A DNA stretch of 64,000 bases from an uncultured Clostridia bacterium. Lineage in GTDB: Bacteria > Bacillota > Clostridia > Christensenellales > UBA1242. Position 1 is the first letter of the stretch. Every line of letters begins with the position of its first letter. Shown here piece after piece: positions 35,152 through 45,100 of the stretch. The position numbers and the translations under genes are program-made. The DNA is taken from positions 1 through 64,000 of the forward strand of contig CALVNW010000006.1 in assembly GCA_944350015.1 (NCBI GenBank), written 5' to 3'. The notes under the pieces were generated by a model. That model made no database searches. It had not been told where the DNA came from and was given only the letters and a program-made list of their open reading frames with translations.

Positions 35152-35898
35152 ATGGAAGAGAATACATTAGATGAATTTTTTAGTGCTTGCGATGATTTTA
35201 TTAATTGCAAGTTTCTGGTTGCCGAGTATAAATTGCAAAGAATGTTGCATATCTTGGCGCATAATGACGAGTTATGCTCATTGATTGGTGAGTGTCTTGA
35301 GCAATTTAATCGTGATAGAGAGTTTTCTAAGGCGTTTATTCAAGATGGGCAAGGTGAATTTATATGTGATATGCCAACAGAAGAGTACAAAATTATAGCA
35401 TTTGTATTTTGCACTTTGGTTGATATAGATAACAAGAAGATTGACCTTGTTGAATTTGTTAAAAGGTTCTATGGAAGGGAAGAAAATCCTTTCAAAGCCT
35501 TTATCAATCAAATGGTTGTGCCTTTTAGAAATCTACTTGCAGAGGCTTTTGGCTATTCTAAGGTTAAAACGGACGAGGATGAGGCTGATATTGCTGACGA
35601 GTATGAAGAAGATGAGCAATTAGAGCAAGACGACGAAGATGAGGATGACGAAGAGTTAAGTAGCGATACATTTAAGAGGGCTCAAAAGATAGCTGTTCAA
35701 ATAATAAGCGAACTACAATATTATAACTCTTCTGAAAATATCAATGATGCAATAATCGTTTGTAAGGCGCTAGTAAAAACCGCTGACTTAAGGGATAGCG
35801 AGATTACATATTCTCTTGCTTTAGCATTAAGAGCTTGTAAGGTTAAACAAGTTAAATTTTTGGTGCGCGAACTTCTCGACCTTTTAAATATAGACTAA
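35152..35898 (+). CDS. Conserved acidic protein, unknown function
   Basis: 248 residues, two helical parts joined by a highly acidic linker (about residues 140-180, mostly Asp/Glu). The N-terminal half contains FFSACDDFINCKFLVAEYKL. The C-terminal half has a repeated AL-type helical hairpin (AIIVCKALVKTADLRDSEI, then ALALRACKVKQVKFLV). There is no membrane segment. ATG 35152 is chosen because AAAGGGG precedes it. The frame opens at 35107 but that region holds the promoter. No family is recognised. Divergence from a DUF4364 regulator is the only context clue. Confidence 0.7.
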   Translation: MEENTLDEFFSACDDFINCKFLVAEYKLQRMLHILAHNDELCSLIGECLEQFNRDREFSKAFIQDGQGEFICDMPTEEYKIIAFVFCTLVDIDNKKIDLVEFVKRFYGREENPFKAFINQMVVPFRNLLAEAFGYSKVKTDEDEADIADEYEEDEQLEQDDEDEDDEELSSDTFKRAQKIAVQIISELQYYNSSENINDAIIVCKALVKTADLRDSEITYSLALALRACKVKQVKFLVRELLDLLNID

Positions 35899-36093
35899 TG
35901 TAGAGAAATATAGAAAATAAATCTATTTGCAATAGTTTTGTTTTGTCTGAGTTTAAATCAAGCTTGGTGTTTGATAAGCGATGGAAAAACTATTTGATTT
36001 GCACTATTTGCTGTATCTTTTGGTGTGTATAATAGCATATTTTGCATAAGCAGATTAAAGATTGACTTTTGAGTTTAAACATCGCAGTTTTGT

Positions 36094-37020
36094 TTACAAT
36101 ATTAGTAGCACCAAAACGAAAGCTATTATAGTTGACATAATTGCGTGCGAAAGTTTTTGAAGTACAAAAAGCTTAACCGGCATTTTTAGCCTGCTAAACA
36201 TTGTTATAGATTGTAAAATTGTCGAGATGCCACCAAAGCTTATTATAAACGTGCAAGAAAGAATTGCGGATATACCGCTAAGCGAAGAGGAAATATCAAT
36301 ACAGCCCCTTGTTATCTCTACAATTCCTTCAAGTATGCAGGCGATAAAACTTGGCATAAGGTTGAAAAGAGGCGAAAGCGAGGTTATGACAATAAAAAAT
36401 ATTGCTATTATTGTTCCTACTGAAATTATACTAAGAGCCGAATCTAAAACTATCGAAGATAAATCGCCTTGTTGCGATTTTTTTTCTATGCTATGAGAGG
36501 AGTAACCATCATTATTTACCTTTAATTTTCTATACAAAAGCCCGTTTAATAATGCACCTAGAATATGCGCAAAAAAGATGATATAGCCATAGGTTGCATT
36601 TTTGAGCATACCTATTCCCACTGCGCCAATTATAAACATCGGACCAGAAGTAGAGCTAAAACTGGTCATTTTATAAGCTTCACTTCTTGTTATTTTTCCG
36701 CTTTCATAAAGGTCGGCAGTCATTTTAGCTCCAACAGGATAACCAGATATAATGCTTGTTAAAAACACATAAGAAGAGATGGATGGGGTGTTAAATAAGA
36801 CCTTCGTTGGCTTTTTAAATAGATTTGAAAATTTTTCTATAATGCCTAATGAAGAAAGTATTTTTGTAAAGAAAATAAAGGGTAGTACGCTTGGCAAAAC
36901 ATTGAATGCCCAGGCTGAAATTCCGTCCAAGGCTTGTCCAATGTAAAGCTCTGGGAATATAATCATATTAAGCAAGATATAAACGATAAAAATCGATAAA
37001 AAAACATTATATTTTTTCAT
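36094..37020 (-). CDS. ylbJ: Sporulation integral membrane protein YlbJ
   Basis: 308 residues with about eight membrane segments. The YlbJ/nucleoside-recognition (Gate) core is visible in NVLPSVLPFIFFTKIL, SIISGYPVGAKMTADLYE and FSSTSGPMFIIGAVGIGML. In Bacillus, YlbJ is made under sigma-E control and is needed for spore cortex formation. The start at 37020 has GGAG at proper spacing. The gene is divergent from pta. The 195 nt downstream (35899-36093) hold no gene, only a weak long-loop inverted repeat (AATAGTTTT/AAAACTATT). Confidence 0.88.
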   Translation of the reverse strand: MKKYNVFLSIFIVYILLNMIIFPELYIGQALDGISAWAFNVLPSVLPFIFFTKILSSLGIIEKFSNLFKKPTKVLFNTPSISSYVFLTSIISGYPVGAKMTADLYESGKITRSEAYKMTSFSSTSGPMFIIGAVGIGMLKNATYGYIIFFAHILGALLNGLLYRKLKVNNDGYSSHSIEKKSQQGDLSSIVLDSALSIISVGTIIAIFFIVITSLSPLFNLMPSFIACILEGIVEITRGCIDISSSLSGISAILSCTFIISFGGISTILQSITMFSRLKMPVKLFVLQKLSHAIMSTIIAFVLVLLIL

Positions 37021-37199
37021 TTATTAACTCCAAAAATTTGACATCACTCTTTTAAAAATATATAATTATATTGGCTAGTAGAATATAAAAAGGTCACTCA
37101 TATAAAAGTAGAAATAAGTGCAAACAAGCAAAATCGGTCAAAACTTTATATATTCTATGTTTAAAAGCTTTAATAAATTAATAGTTAAAAGGATTATAA

Positions 37200-38195
37200 A
37201 TGAAAGTAAAAGAGTTGTATAAAAAAGCAAGCAAGCTAAGAAAAACTATTGTTTTTCCAGAGGCTGGCTTTAGTGATAGAACGCTAGAGGCTATCAAATA
37301 TATTCAAAAAAAGAATATAGCGCGCCCAATTTTAATCGGCGATGAAAGCGCGCTTGTAATTAGAGATAAATCTTTAATTGATTTTCAAATAATAAATCCT
37401 AAAACCTTCCAAAATAGAGAAGATTTAGCAAAAAGATTGTATGAAAAGAGAAAAGATAAGGGTATGACGCTTGAAGAGGCAGACAAGCTCTCTCTTGACC
37501 CTTACTATTTTTCAACATTGCTTGTTGACTGTGGTATGGCGGATGGTATGGTTGCTGGCGCCGAGGCGTCAACCGCAAATACAGTAAGACCGGCGCTTCA
37601 GATTGTAAAAGCCAAGAAAAAGGGTGGTATCGTATCATCTTGCTTTATAATGTTTGGTAAAAACAAGTTTTTGAAGGATAAATGTCTCATACTTGCAGAT
37701 TGCGGAGTTATTATGCACCCAAATGAAGATGAATTGTATCAAATAGCTTGTCAAAGCGTTGAAACATATAGGTGCCTTGGATTAAGCGAACCAAAAGTTG
37801 CCTTTTTGTCTTTCTCAAGCAAGGGCTCTGCTAAGGATGAGAGTGTAGAGATTGTTAGAAAAGCCTATGAAAAGTTTAAAAAGACGGGTGTGCTTTGCGA
37901 TGGGGAATTGCAATTTGATAGTGCAATGGTTGAAAGGGTGGCTAAACAAAAAGCTCCTAATAGCCCTATAAAAGGTGATGCAAATATCTTGATATTCCCT
38001 GATTTAAACAGTGGAAACATCTGCTATAAAGCAATGCAATATCTTGGTGGTGTAAATGCTATAGGGCCTATTCTGCAAGGTTTAAATAAACCAATAAATG
38101 ATTTATCAAGAGGTTGCACCGTTGAAGATATAATAACCGCAACAGCAATAACAGCATTGCAGGCAAACAATATTACAAATAAGGAGGAAAAATGA
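37200..38195 (+). CDS. pta: Phosphate acetyltransferase
   Basis: 331 residues, the short Pta form without the regulatory N-terminal domains. Conserved segments are IVFPEAGFSDRTLEA, DGMVAGAEASTANTVRPALQI, FADCGV-like ILADCGVIMHPNEDEL, and DANILIFPDLNSGNICYKA. It converts acetyl-CoA and phosphate to acetyl phosphate. It is coupled to ackA by an ATGA overlap with AAGGAGG inside its end, the usual pta-ackA pair for ATP generation by acetate fermentation. Confidence 0.97.
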   Translation: MKVKELYKKASKLRKTIVFPEAGFSDRTLEAIKYIQKKNIARPILIGDESALVIRDKSLIDFQIINPKTFQNREDLAKRLYEKRKDKGMTLEEADKLSLDPYYFSTLLVDCGMADGMVAGAEASTANTVRPALQIVKAKKKGGIVSSCFIMFGKNKFLKDKCLILADCGVIMHPNEDELYQIACQSVETYRCLGLSEPKVAFLSFSSKGSAKDESVEIVRKAYEKFKKTGVLCDGELQFDSAMVERVAKQKAPNSPIKGDANILIFPDLNSGNICYKAMQYLGGVNAIGPILQGLNKPINDLSRGCTVEDIITATAITALQANNITNKEEK

Positions 38196-39391
38196 AAATT
38201 TTAGTAGTAAACGCTGGTAGCTCTTCTTTGAAATTCCAGCTATTTGATATGGATAACGAAAGCGTAATCGCAAAAGGTAATTGCGAGAAGATAGGGCTTG
38301 AAGGCTCCTTCATAGGTTACAAAACAAAAGGAGATAAGAAAGAAGTTCAAGTTAAAATGCCAGATCACAAGGTGGCAATGGAGAATGTTTTCAAGCTTCT
38401 AACCGATAAAAATGAAGGCGTAATTAAAGATGTTTCTGAAATTGACGCCGTTGGTCATAGATTTGTACAAGGTGGCTGGCTGTTTAGTCAAAGCACTTTA
38501 ATGACTGACAAAACAGTAGAACTATTAGACCAAGTTAGTGACTTGTCACCACTTCACGCTCACGCAAATATGGCGGGATATAAAGGTTGCGTGGCTCTTA
38601 TGCCAAACACGCCTCAAGTTGCTGTGTTTGACACTTCATTCCACGCTACTATGCCACCAAAAGCATATATGTATGGAATAAAATATGAAGATTACGAGCA
38701 ATATCACGTAAGAAAATATGGTTTCCACGGAACAAGCCATAGATATGTGTTGGGACAAACTGCAAAGCTTTTAGGTAAAAAGCCTGAAGAAATAAATATA
38801 ATTACAGTGCACCTTGGCAATGGCTCTTCAATTACCGCAATCAAAAATGGTCAGAGTGTTGATACAACAATGGGGTTGACACCGCTTGAAGGCTTGATTA
38901 TGGGAACGCGTTCTGGAGATATTGACCCAACTGTTGTAAGTTTTCTTGGTCATAAGAAAAATATGGACGCAGACCAAATGGTAAATTACCTAAACAAACA
39001 ATGTGGCATACTTGGTGTTAGCGGTGTGTCAAGCGATATGAGAGAGCTTAATAGTGCAATAGAACAGGGCAATTCTAGAGCTAGACTTGCGCTAGATATG
39101 TTAATTTATAGAGTTAAAAAGTATATTGGCTCATATATGGCAGTACTTGGAAAGGTTGACGTAATAGTATTTACCGGCGGAATAGGTGAAAATCAAGAAG
39201 ATTTAAGAGAAGACGCTCTTAAAGATATGGAAAACTACGGCATAGTGATAGATGTAGAGAAAAACAATCATCTTCCAAGAGGTACTGTAGAAGAGATTAG
39301 CACAAAAGATTCTAAGATTAAGGTGTTTAGGATACCTACAGATGAAGAGTTATTGATTGCAAGAGACACAATGTCGCTTATTAAAAAGTAA
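38192..39391 (+). CDS. ackA: Acetate kinase
   Basis: 399 residues, typical length. N-terminal VVNAGSSSLKFQLFDM; GHRFVQGG; FDTSFHATMP; RKYGFHGTSHRYV with the catalytic histidine; HLGNGSSITAI; and DTTMGLTPLEGLIMGTRSGD. The C-terminal VFTGGIGENQ is also present. It makes ATP and acetate from acetyl phosphate. It is co-translated with pta. No clear terminator was found in the 320 nt that follow. Confidence 0.98.
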   Translation: MKILVVNAGSSSLKFQLFDMDNESVIAKGNCEKIGLEGSFIGYKTKGDKKEVQVKMPDHKVAMENVFKLLTDKNEGVIKDVSEIDAVGHRFVQGGWLFSQSTLMTDKTVELLDQVSDLSPLHAHANMAGYKGCVALMPNTPQVAVFDTSFHATMPPKAYMYGIKYEDYEQYHVRKYGFHGTSHRYVLGQTAKLLGKKPEEINIITVHLGNGSSITAIKNGQSVDTTMGLTPLEGLIMGTRSGDIDPTVVSFLGHKKNMDADQMVNYLNKQCGILGVSGVSSDMRELNSAIEQGNSRARLALDMLIYRVKKYIGSYMAVLGKVDVIVFTGGIGENQEDLREDALKDMENYGIVIDVEKNNHLPRGTVEEISTKDSKIKVFRIPTDEELLIARDTMSLIKK

Positions 39392-39714
39392 TATTGTAGT
39401 ATTTAAATTTTAAGATTGTTAGTCAGCGTTAAAAACCATCTTACGATAAAGATTAAATTATGTATTATAAAAATCTTAAATGTAATGCAAATAGGTGAAA
39501 CATACGTTAATAATAATTCTAATAGTGACTCCTATTTAGACTGTAACGTTGCTAAATTATTACTGATAATTTTGTTTTTAATGTGTCTTTAAAAAATATA
39601 TAAACATAAATAAATTATGGTTTTAAAAATTGTTTAAACAATTAGTAGATAAGATAAGAGCCTAAATAAAAACAAAAACATCGAAACTAAATATTTGAAA
39701 TCTTTAAAAATAAC
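39392..39714. other. 323-nt intergenic region with a possible pseudoknot
   Basis: No gene is supported. Interleaved complementary segments AAATAGG (39489-39495) with CCTATTT (39531-39537), and ACGTTA (39504-39509) with TAACGT (39544-39549), could form an H-type pseudoknot. Such pairings arise by chance in AT-rich DNA, so this is tentative. No clear ackA terminator and no DUF177 gene, which often precedes rpmF, were found. Confidence 0.3.
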
Positions 39715-39743
39715 TTGACAAATATAATTATAATGTTTATAAT
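39715..39743 (+). promoter_or_regulatory. Consensus promoter of rpmF
   Basis: TTGACA (39715-39720), 17-nt spacer, TATAAT (39738-39743): a perfect consensus. The leader of about 37 nt ends with AAGGAGG. Confidence 0.9.
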
Positions 39744-39786
39744 TGAATAGCATAAGTTAAATAACGTATTATTTAAGGAGGATAAA

Positions 39787-39978
39787 ATGGCAGTTCCAAA
39801 GCATAAAGTTTCTAAAGCAAGAAGAAATTCAAGACATTCTGCAAATTCTAAAGCAGTTATGCCTACACTTGTTGAATGCCCACAATGTCACGAGATGAAA
39901 CAACCTCATACAGTTTGTAAGAAGTGTGGCACATATAAAGGTGAAACTATTATAGAGAAGAAAGAAGAAAAGAAGTAA
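39787..39978 (+). CDS. rpmF: 50S ribosomal protein L32
   Basis: 63 residues. Starts MAVPKHKVSKARRNSRHS, the classical L32 N-terminus, and has the zinc-ribbon cysteine pairs CPQC and CKKC (zinc-binding form). A Lys/Glu-rich tail follows. It has a perfect promoter, a strong AAGGAGG site and its own terminator, so it is transcribed alone. It is separated from plsX, with which it often shares an operon in other bacteria. Confidence 0.97.
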   Translation: MAVPKHKVSKARRNSRHSANSKAVMPTLVECPQCHEMKQPHTVCKKCGTYKGETIIEKKEEKK

Positions 39979-39987
39979 AAATATTTA

Positions 39988-40024
39988 AAAAGGAAAGGTT
40001 TATATTATGCCTTTCCTTTTATTT
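39988..40024 (+). terminator. rpmF terminator
   Basis: AAAGGAAAGG-type stem (about 39990-39998) with CCTTTCCTT (40010-40018), an 11-nt loop and a T-rich tail. Confidence 0.88.
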
Positions 40025-40032
40025 TGATCTAC

Positions 40033-40087
40033 ATAATACTATATATAGTATGATGTATGCGAGACATAATTGTATATATAGTATTAT
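40033..40087. promoter_or_regulatory. Inverted repeat with internal palindrome upstream of plsX
   Basis: 15-nt arm ATAATACTATATATA (40033-40047) with its exact reverse complement at 40073-40087. The left arm overlaps a perfect 16-nt palindrome ATACTATATATAGTAT (40036-40051). It lies 55 nt before the plsX promoter. The sequence does not match the known FapR operator. It may be an operator for another regulator or a cruciform. Confidence 0.45.
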
Positions 40088-40140
40088 ATTTAAAATGTTA
40101 CATAACTAAAGTTTCGTCACAGAAATTTTATAAAAATAGT

Positions 40141-40169
40141 TTGCAAAATGAAACATAATTTGATATTAT
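40141..40169 (+). promoter_or_regulatory. plsX promoter
   Basis: TTGCAA (40141-40146), 17-nt spacer, TATTAT (40164-40169). The predicted start is about 40176, with AAAGGAGA before the ATG. Confidence 0.75.
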
Positions 40170-40207
40170 TACTTATAGATTACTCATTTAAAGGAGATTA
40201 GAAGATT

Positions 40208-41215
40208 ATGAAAGTTGTTGTAGATGCTTTTGGAGGAGACAACGCACCTTTAGAAATTGTAGAAGGAGCGCTTTTAGCATTAAAAAAACATAAGGGCTTA
40301 GAGCTTATCCTCTGTGGCAAGGAAGATAAGATTAAAGAAATTTTAAAAGGCAGAACAGAGAGGGTAGAGATAGTCAATGCCGATGATGTTATAACTAATG
40401 AGGATGTTCCAACAGAGGCTATAAGGCATAAACCTAATTCATCTCTTGTTGTTGCTTACGATATTTTAAAGACAAGGGATGATGTGATTGGTCTTGTAAG
40501 TGCAGGAAGTACTGGTGCGGTTCTTGCTGGTGCTATTATGAAAATTGGTAGAATTAAAGGCATATCAAGACCAGCCCTTGCGCCAATTTTGCCTACTAAA
40601 AAAGGTAGCGATGTCATTATTATTGATAGTGGTGCAAATATTGATTGTAAACCAGTCAATCTTTTGCATTTTGCACTTATGGGCTCTGCTTATTATTCAA
40701 TTATATATAATGTAAAGGAGCCAAGAGTTGCGCTTTTAAACAATGGTGTTGAAGAAGAAAAGGGCAATGAACTTGCAAAGGAGACCTATCCACTCCTTAA
40801 AAACGCTCCAATTAACTTTATTGGAAACAAAGAGGGCGGAGACTTTATGAGTGGTGATGTTGATGTTATGGTCACAGACGGTTTTGCTGGGAATGCACTA
40901 TTAAAGGGTACTGAAGGCGCTGTTGGTGCGGTAATATCAATCTTAAAGCAAAGCATAAAATCTCACTTTTTAAGTAAAATTGGCTATCTTTTTATGAAAC
41001 AGACTTTTAAAGATATCAAAAATAGAGTAGACATTTTAAGTAAGCACGGTGGCTCACCGCTTCTTGGCTGTAAAAAGCTTGTTGTTAAAAATCACGGCTC
41101 TTGCAAGAGAAATAATATTTTATCATCAATAGAGCAGACAATAGTACTTCACGAAAATCATTTAAATCAAAAAATTGAAGAGGCTATTGACAAGTTAAAT
41201 ACTCAAGTAGATTAG
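40208..41215 (+). CDS. plsX: Phosphate acyltransferase PlsX
   Basis: 335 residues. N-terminal VVVDAFGGDNAPLEIVEGAL, then VSAGSTGAVLAGAIMKIGRIKG, the SRPALAPILPT segment, LLNNGVEEEKGNELAKETYPLL and GDVDVMVTDGFAGNALLKGTEG. All are hallmarks of PlsX, which makes acyl-phosphate from acyl-ACP for phospholipid synthesis. acpP and fab genes, often found next to plsX, are absent here, and rnc follows after 140 nt. Its product class links functionally with the DegV/Fak pathway and PgsA in this window. Confidence 0.97.
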   Translation: MKVVVDAFGGDNAPLEIVEGALLALKKHKGLELILCGKEDKIKEILKGRTERVEIVNADDVITNEDVPTEAIRHKPNSSLVVAYDILKTRDDVIGLVSAGSTGAVLAGAIMKIGRIKGISRPALAPILPTKKGSDVIIIDSGANIDCKPVNLLHFALMGSAYYSIIYNVKEPRVALLNNGVEEEKGNELAKETYPLLKNAPINFIGNKEGGDFMSGDVDVMVTDGFAGNALLKGTEGAVGAVISILKQSIKSHFLSKIGYLFMKQTFKDIKNRVDILSKHGGSPLLGCKKLVVKNHGSCKRNNILSSIEQTIVLHENHLNQKIEEAIDKLNTQVD

Positions 41216-41228
41216 TATTTTGACATAT

Positions 41229-41275
41229 AAAGATTTTTATATGCTTGTGTTTTCTATTAGCAAGAAAAAATCTTT
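41229..41275 (+). other. Hairpin between plsX and rnc
   Basis: A 10-bp perfect stem AAAGATTTTT (41229-41238) with AAAAATCTTT (41266-41275), with inner CTTG/CAAG pairing. It has no T run, so it is not a standard terminator. A transcript-processing site upstream of the RNase III gene is one possibility. Confidence 0.4.
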
Positions 41276-41355
41276 GGTATACGCATTTTTTGACATTAAA
41301 AAATTTTTACACAATAGCAAGTTGCTTAGTACTATTTTAAGTAATGGGAGAAATT

Positions 41356-41982
41356 ATGAAAATAGGATATAGGTTTAAAGATGACAATATATTAAAAAGA
41401 GCGCTAACTCACTCCTCAAAGTCTGAACTAAATTATGAAAGGCTCGAGTTTTTAGGAGACAGCATCTTAGATTTTGTTGTAGGTGAATACTTTTTTAAAA
41501 ACTGCAGTGACGATGAGGGTAAATTGACGGTGCTTAGAAGTCATTATGTGTCAGAAAACTATCTAGCAACCATATTCGACAAACTCGACATTGAAAAGGA
41601 TGTTATTTTGGGAAAGAGCTATCAAGGTGCAATTTCAAAGGCGGTAAAGGGCGACATTGTTGAGGCGTTGATAGGTGCAATTTATATTGATGCAGGCGAA
41701 AACGGATTAAAAGAGGTTGATAAATTTATAGAAAAGCATTTTGACCTAAAAAATTATAAAAACATAGTTGATGATAATTATAAATCAAAATTGCAAGAGC
41801 TTGTGCAAGGTAATTTTAAATGCAAGATGCAGTACGTAACTGAGCCTACAAACGATGGTTTTATTTCAAGTTTTTATATGGACGAAGATAAAATATCTTC
41901 AGGCGCAGGGAAGAGCAAAATAGAAGCCGAGCAATCTGCTGCTAAAAAGGCTATTGATAAATTGTTTTTGATTGGCAAATAA
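41356..41982 (+). CDS. rnc: Ribonuclease III
   Basis: 208 residues. The signature YERLEFLGDSILDFVVGEYF (residues about 29-48) carries the catalytic Glu and Asp, and a second acidic cluster is in KGDIVEALIGAIYIDAG. The C-terminal double-stranded RNA-binding domain starts near DNYKSKLQELVQ. ATG 41356 is preferred, because GGGAG precedes it with correct spacing and the ATG at 41344 overlaps that site. Followed by smc and ftsY, the classical Bacillota order. It processes rRNA precursors and other double-stranded RNA. Confidence 0.97.
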   Translation: MKIGYRFKDDNILKRALTHSSKSELNYERLEFLGDSILDFVVGEYFFKNCSDDEGKLTVLRSHYVSENYLATIFDKLDIEKDVILGKSYQGAISKAVKGDIVEALIGAIYIDAGENGLKEVDKFIEKHFDLKNYKNIVDDNYKSKLQELVQGNFKCKMQYVTEPTNDGFISSFYMDEDKISSGAGKSKIEAEQSAAKKAIDKLFLIGK

Positions 41983-42075
41983 TTTTCGGGTATGATATTA
42001 AAAATATAAATGTAATTGCGGTTAAACTTCTCTAAATTTGTTTAATTTCCTATGTTTATTTAATAGCAAAACATT

Positions 42076-42103
42076 TTGAAAAAGTAAGAATATTTGCTAT
42101 ACT
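42076..42103 (+). promoter_or_regulatory. smc promoter
   Basis: TTGAAA (42076-42081), 16-nt spacer, TATACT (42098-42103) with extended-10 TG. It is about 45 nt before the smc start, which has AAAGGGG. Confidence 0.75.
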
Positions 42104-42147
42104 ATGTTTAGTTTTAATATATAACCTATTGCGTTAAAGGGGATTTT

Positions 42148-45100
42148 ATGATATTCAAAAAGATAGAGATGGTGGGGTTTAAGTCATTTGCAGACCGAAC
42201 CACTATTGAATTTAATGATAATTTTACAGCAATTGTTGGACCAAATGGCTGTGGTAAAAGCAATGTTTCAGATGCTATACGTTGGGTTTTAGGTGAGCAA
42301 AGTCCTAAAACTCTTCGTGGTGACAGTATGCAAGACGTCATTTTTAATGGTACAGAAAAAAGGAAGAGTTTGTCTTATTGTGAAGTTACTTTAACATTTG
42401 ATAATAGTACTAGATTTTTTAATTTTGATTATGATGAGCTTGCAATCACAAGAAAATTATACCGCTCGGGCGAGAGCGAGTATTTAATCAATAGAAACAC
42501 TTGCCACCTTAGGGATATCACAAATCTTCTTTACAATAGCGGACTTGGTAAGAATGGATATTCTGTTGTAAGTCAAGGTAAGGTAACCGAACTTGTCGAT
42601 GCAAAACCAGAAAATAGAAGGGCAATGTTTGAGGACGCTGCAGGTATATCTAAATATAAAAACGACAAGAAAGAGGCGGAGAGAAAGCTTGAACGTACCA
42701 CCGATAACCTTACTAGAGTTAAGGACATTTTGTCTGAAATTGAAAGGCAGATGGGACCTTTAAAGAAACAGGCAGAAAACGCAAAAAAATACCTTGAATA
42801 TAAAGGCAGACTAAAGGACCTTGAAGTCAACGCATACATTTATCAATACGAGAACGCGAATGACGCTAAAGAGAAAATCAATCTAAAACTTGACGCTTTA
42901 AATAAGCAGATTGATATGAGACAGGGCGACCTTGACAGTGCAAACGAAAACTACGACAAAGCAATGTTTGATTTGACAAATTTTGACAAGACCTTGTCTG
43001 CTCTTAATGACAAAATTTTAGAGCTTACCATCAATCTTGAAAAGCAGGAGAGCGAAACAAAACTTGCAAGAGAGCGAATTAACTATACATACAAAGAAAA
43101 CGATAGGCTCAATCTAGACAAATCAAATACGCAAACTGCTATTGAGGTTTGCCAGGAGGAGAAGGAGAAGAAGACACAAGAGTTAAGCTCCTTAAATGCC
43201 GATTTAGAGGCACTTGAGAAGTCGTTTGACGAATTGTCTGAAAATTATTCTGCTATAGCAAATGAGCTTGCTTTAAGTGAGGACGAGGCAGGGCAAGGAC
43301 AACAGAAAATCATTGAAACCCTTGGCTCACTTAGTGATATTAAAAGTTCACTTTCTAGATTGCTTGCCGAGAAAGAATTACTTAGCACAAGCTTAAATAA
43401 TTTAAATGAGGACCTTGCAAATCTTTCAAATAAGAGCGAAGAGAATAAGAAAATCTTGTCAGAAAGTCAAAGTTTGCTGGAGACTAAGGAGCAATCACTC
43501 AGCAAAATTAAACAAGAACAAGACTCTATTGCAAGTGGCAGTTATCTTTTAGAGCGAAAGATTAAAGAGCTTGAAAACGAGAAGGCAAACATCAACACAC
43601 AAATCAAAGTTTACGAAAACAGAAAGAAACTTTTAACTGATTTGCAAAATGAGTATGAAGGCTACTCTTATGCTGTCAAAAAACTTCTTAGAGAAAGCGA
43701 GAAAAATACTTTTATAAAACGAAATATCGTTGGTGTTGTGGCGTCTTTAATTAAAGTTCCAGAAAAATTTGAAACTGCAATTGAGGTTGCACTCGGTGGC
43801 GCCGTTCAAAATATAGTAACCTATAACGAAGATGGTGCAAAAGAATTAATTAAATTTTTAAAGGATAACTCTTTTGGTCGTGCCACATTTTTGCCTATAA
43901 CCTCAATGAAAAGAAGGGCTTTTGACGAAAGGCTTATTGCTGGCAAACAAGGGTGTTTTGGGCTTGCAAGTTCGCTTGTTGACTATAATAGAGATATTGA
44001 CAATGTTGTTAGCAACTTGCTTGGCAACACTGTAATTGTAGACAATCTTAACACTGCTGTAACCTTGGCAAAATCAAGCGGATACGCCTTTAGAATAGTA
44101 ACTCTTGATGGTGATGTTGTAAATCCGCAAGGGTCACTGACAGGCGGTAGTAAAAAAGCTGAATCGTCAAACTTGATTGGGCGTGAAAGAGAGATAGAAA
44201 CTCTTGGCATAGAGATAATTAAACTTGAAAAGAGAGTGGAAGAAATTAATAAAGAAATTGCTTTAGATAGCGAAAAATTTACCTCTCAAAAGAAGGAACT
44301 TGACGAGCTCTCGTCAAAGAAGAATAACCTTGAAATTGAGATTGCTTCAGATAAAGAAAAACTTAACAGCGTTAAGGCGACGGTTGAAGAGGCTGAAGAT
44401 AACTATAAGGTCGCCGAGATGGAGGCTACAACCGTTAAGAATAAGTTAAAGCTTATTAGCGAAGAGCTCGTCAAATCAGAAAAAATTGAGAGCGCTCTTT
44501 CTGGCAATAAAGTCGATGCGGACGAGCTTATAAGAGAAAAGAAAGAGAAATTTGAAAAACTTAGGGCTGAGCGCGACAAAATCAACAATAATATTTTAAC
44601 TGTAAAGGTTGAAATTGCCGAGACAAAAACCAAGATTAATTCAGTTAAAACTGACATAGAAAGACTTGATAATGACCTTGGCAGGTATAATGTTAATTTA
44701 GTAAATATAGATGAGCAGTTAAATAAAAATATAGAGTTTATCAACTCTTGTGAGGAGATGATTAAACAAAAATTAGCATCAGCACCATCCTCAGCTAAAA
44801 AGGTTGAGCTTGAAGAGCAAATCAAGAAGAGGGCAAGTGTTGAGGAAGATAAAGCAAGACTTTCTGATAAGATTAAAGAACTCGACAACAATAAGTCGGC
44901 TCTTATGGATGATTTGTCTAACTTACGAGACAAAAAATTCAGGGAAGAGATGAACTTGTCAAAAGTTGACACCGAACTTGAGCAGATGCAAGAGAGAATA
45001 TATGAGGAGTATTCACTCTCGTATAGCACTTGCCTTGATTTAAGACGGGCTGACTTTGATATTGAAGTTGCAATGCCAGAGATAGGTAAGCTCAAAAAGG

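Noticed and set aside
40033..40087. FapR binding site
   Set aside because: The palindrome ATACTATATATAGTAT does not resemble the known FapR operator. Reported instead as an unknown inverted repeat.
44403..45095. 230-codon minus-strand frame inside smc
   Set aside because: Antisense to the SMC coiled coil. The Ser/Leu-rich composition mirrors the Glu/Lys-rich coiled-coil codons and there is no start signal.
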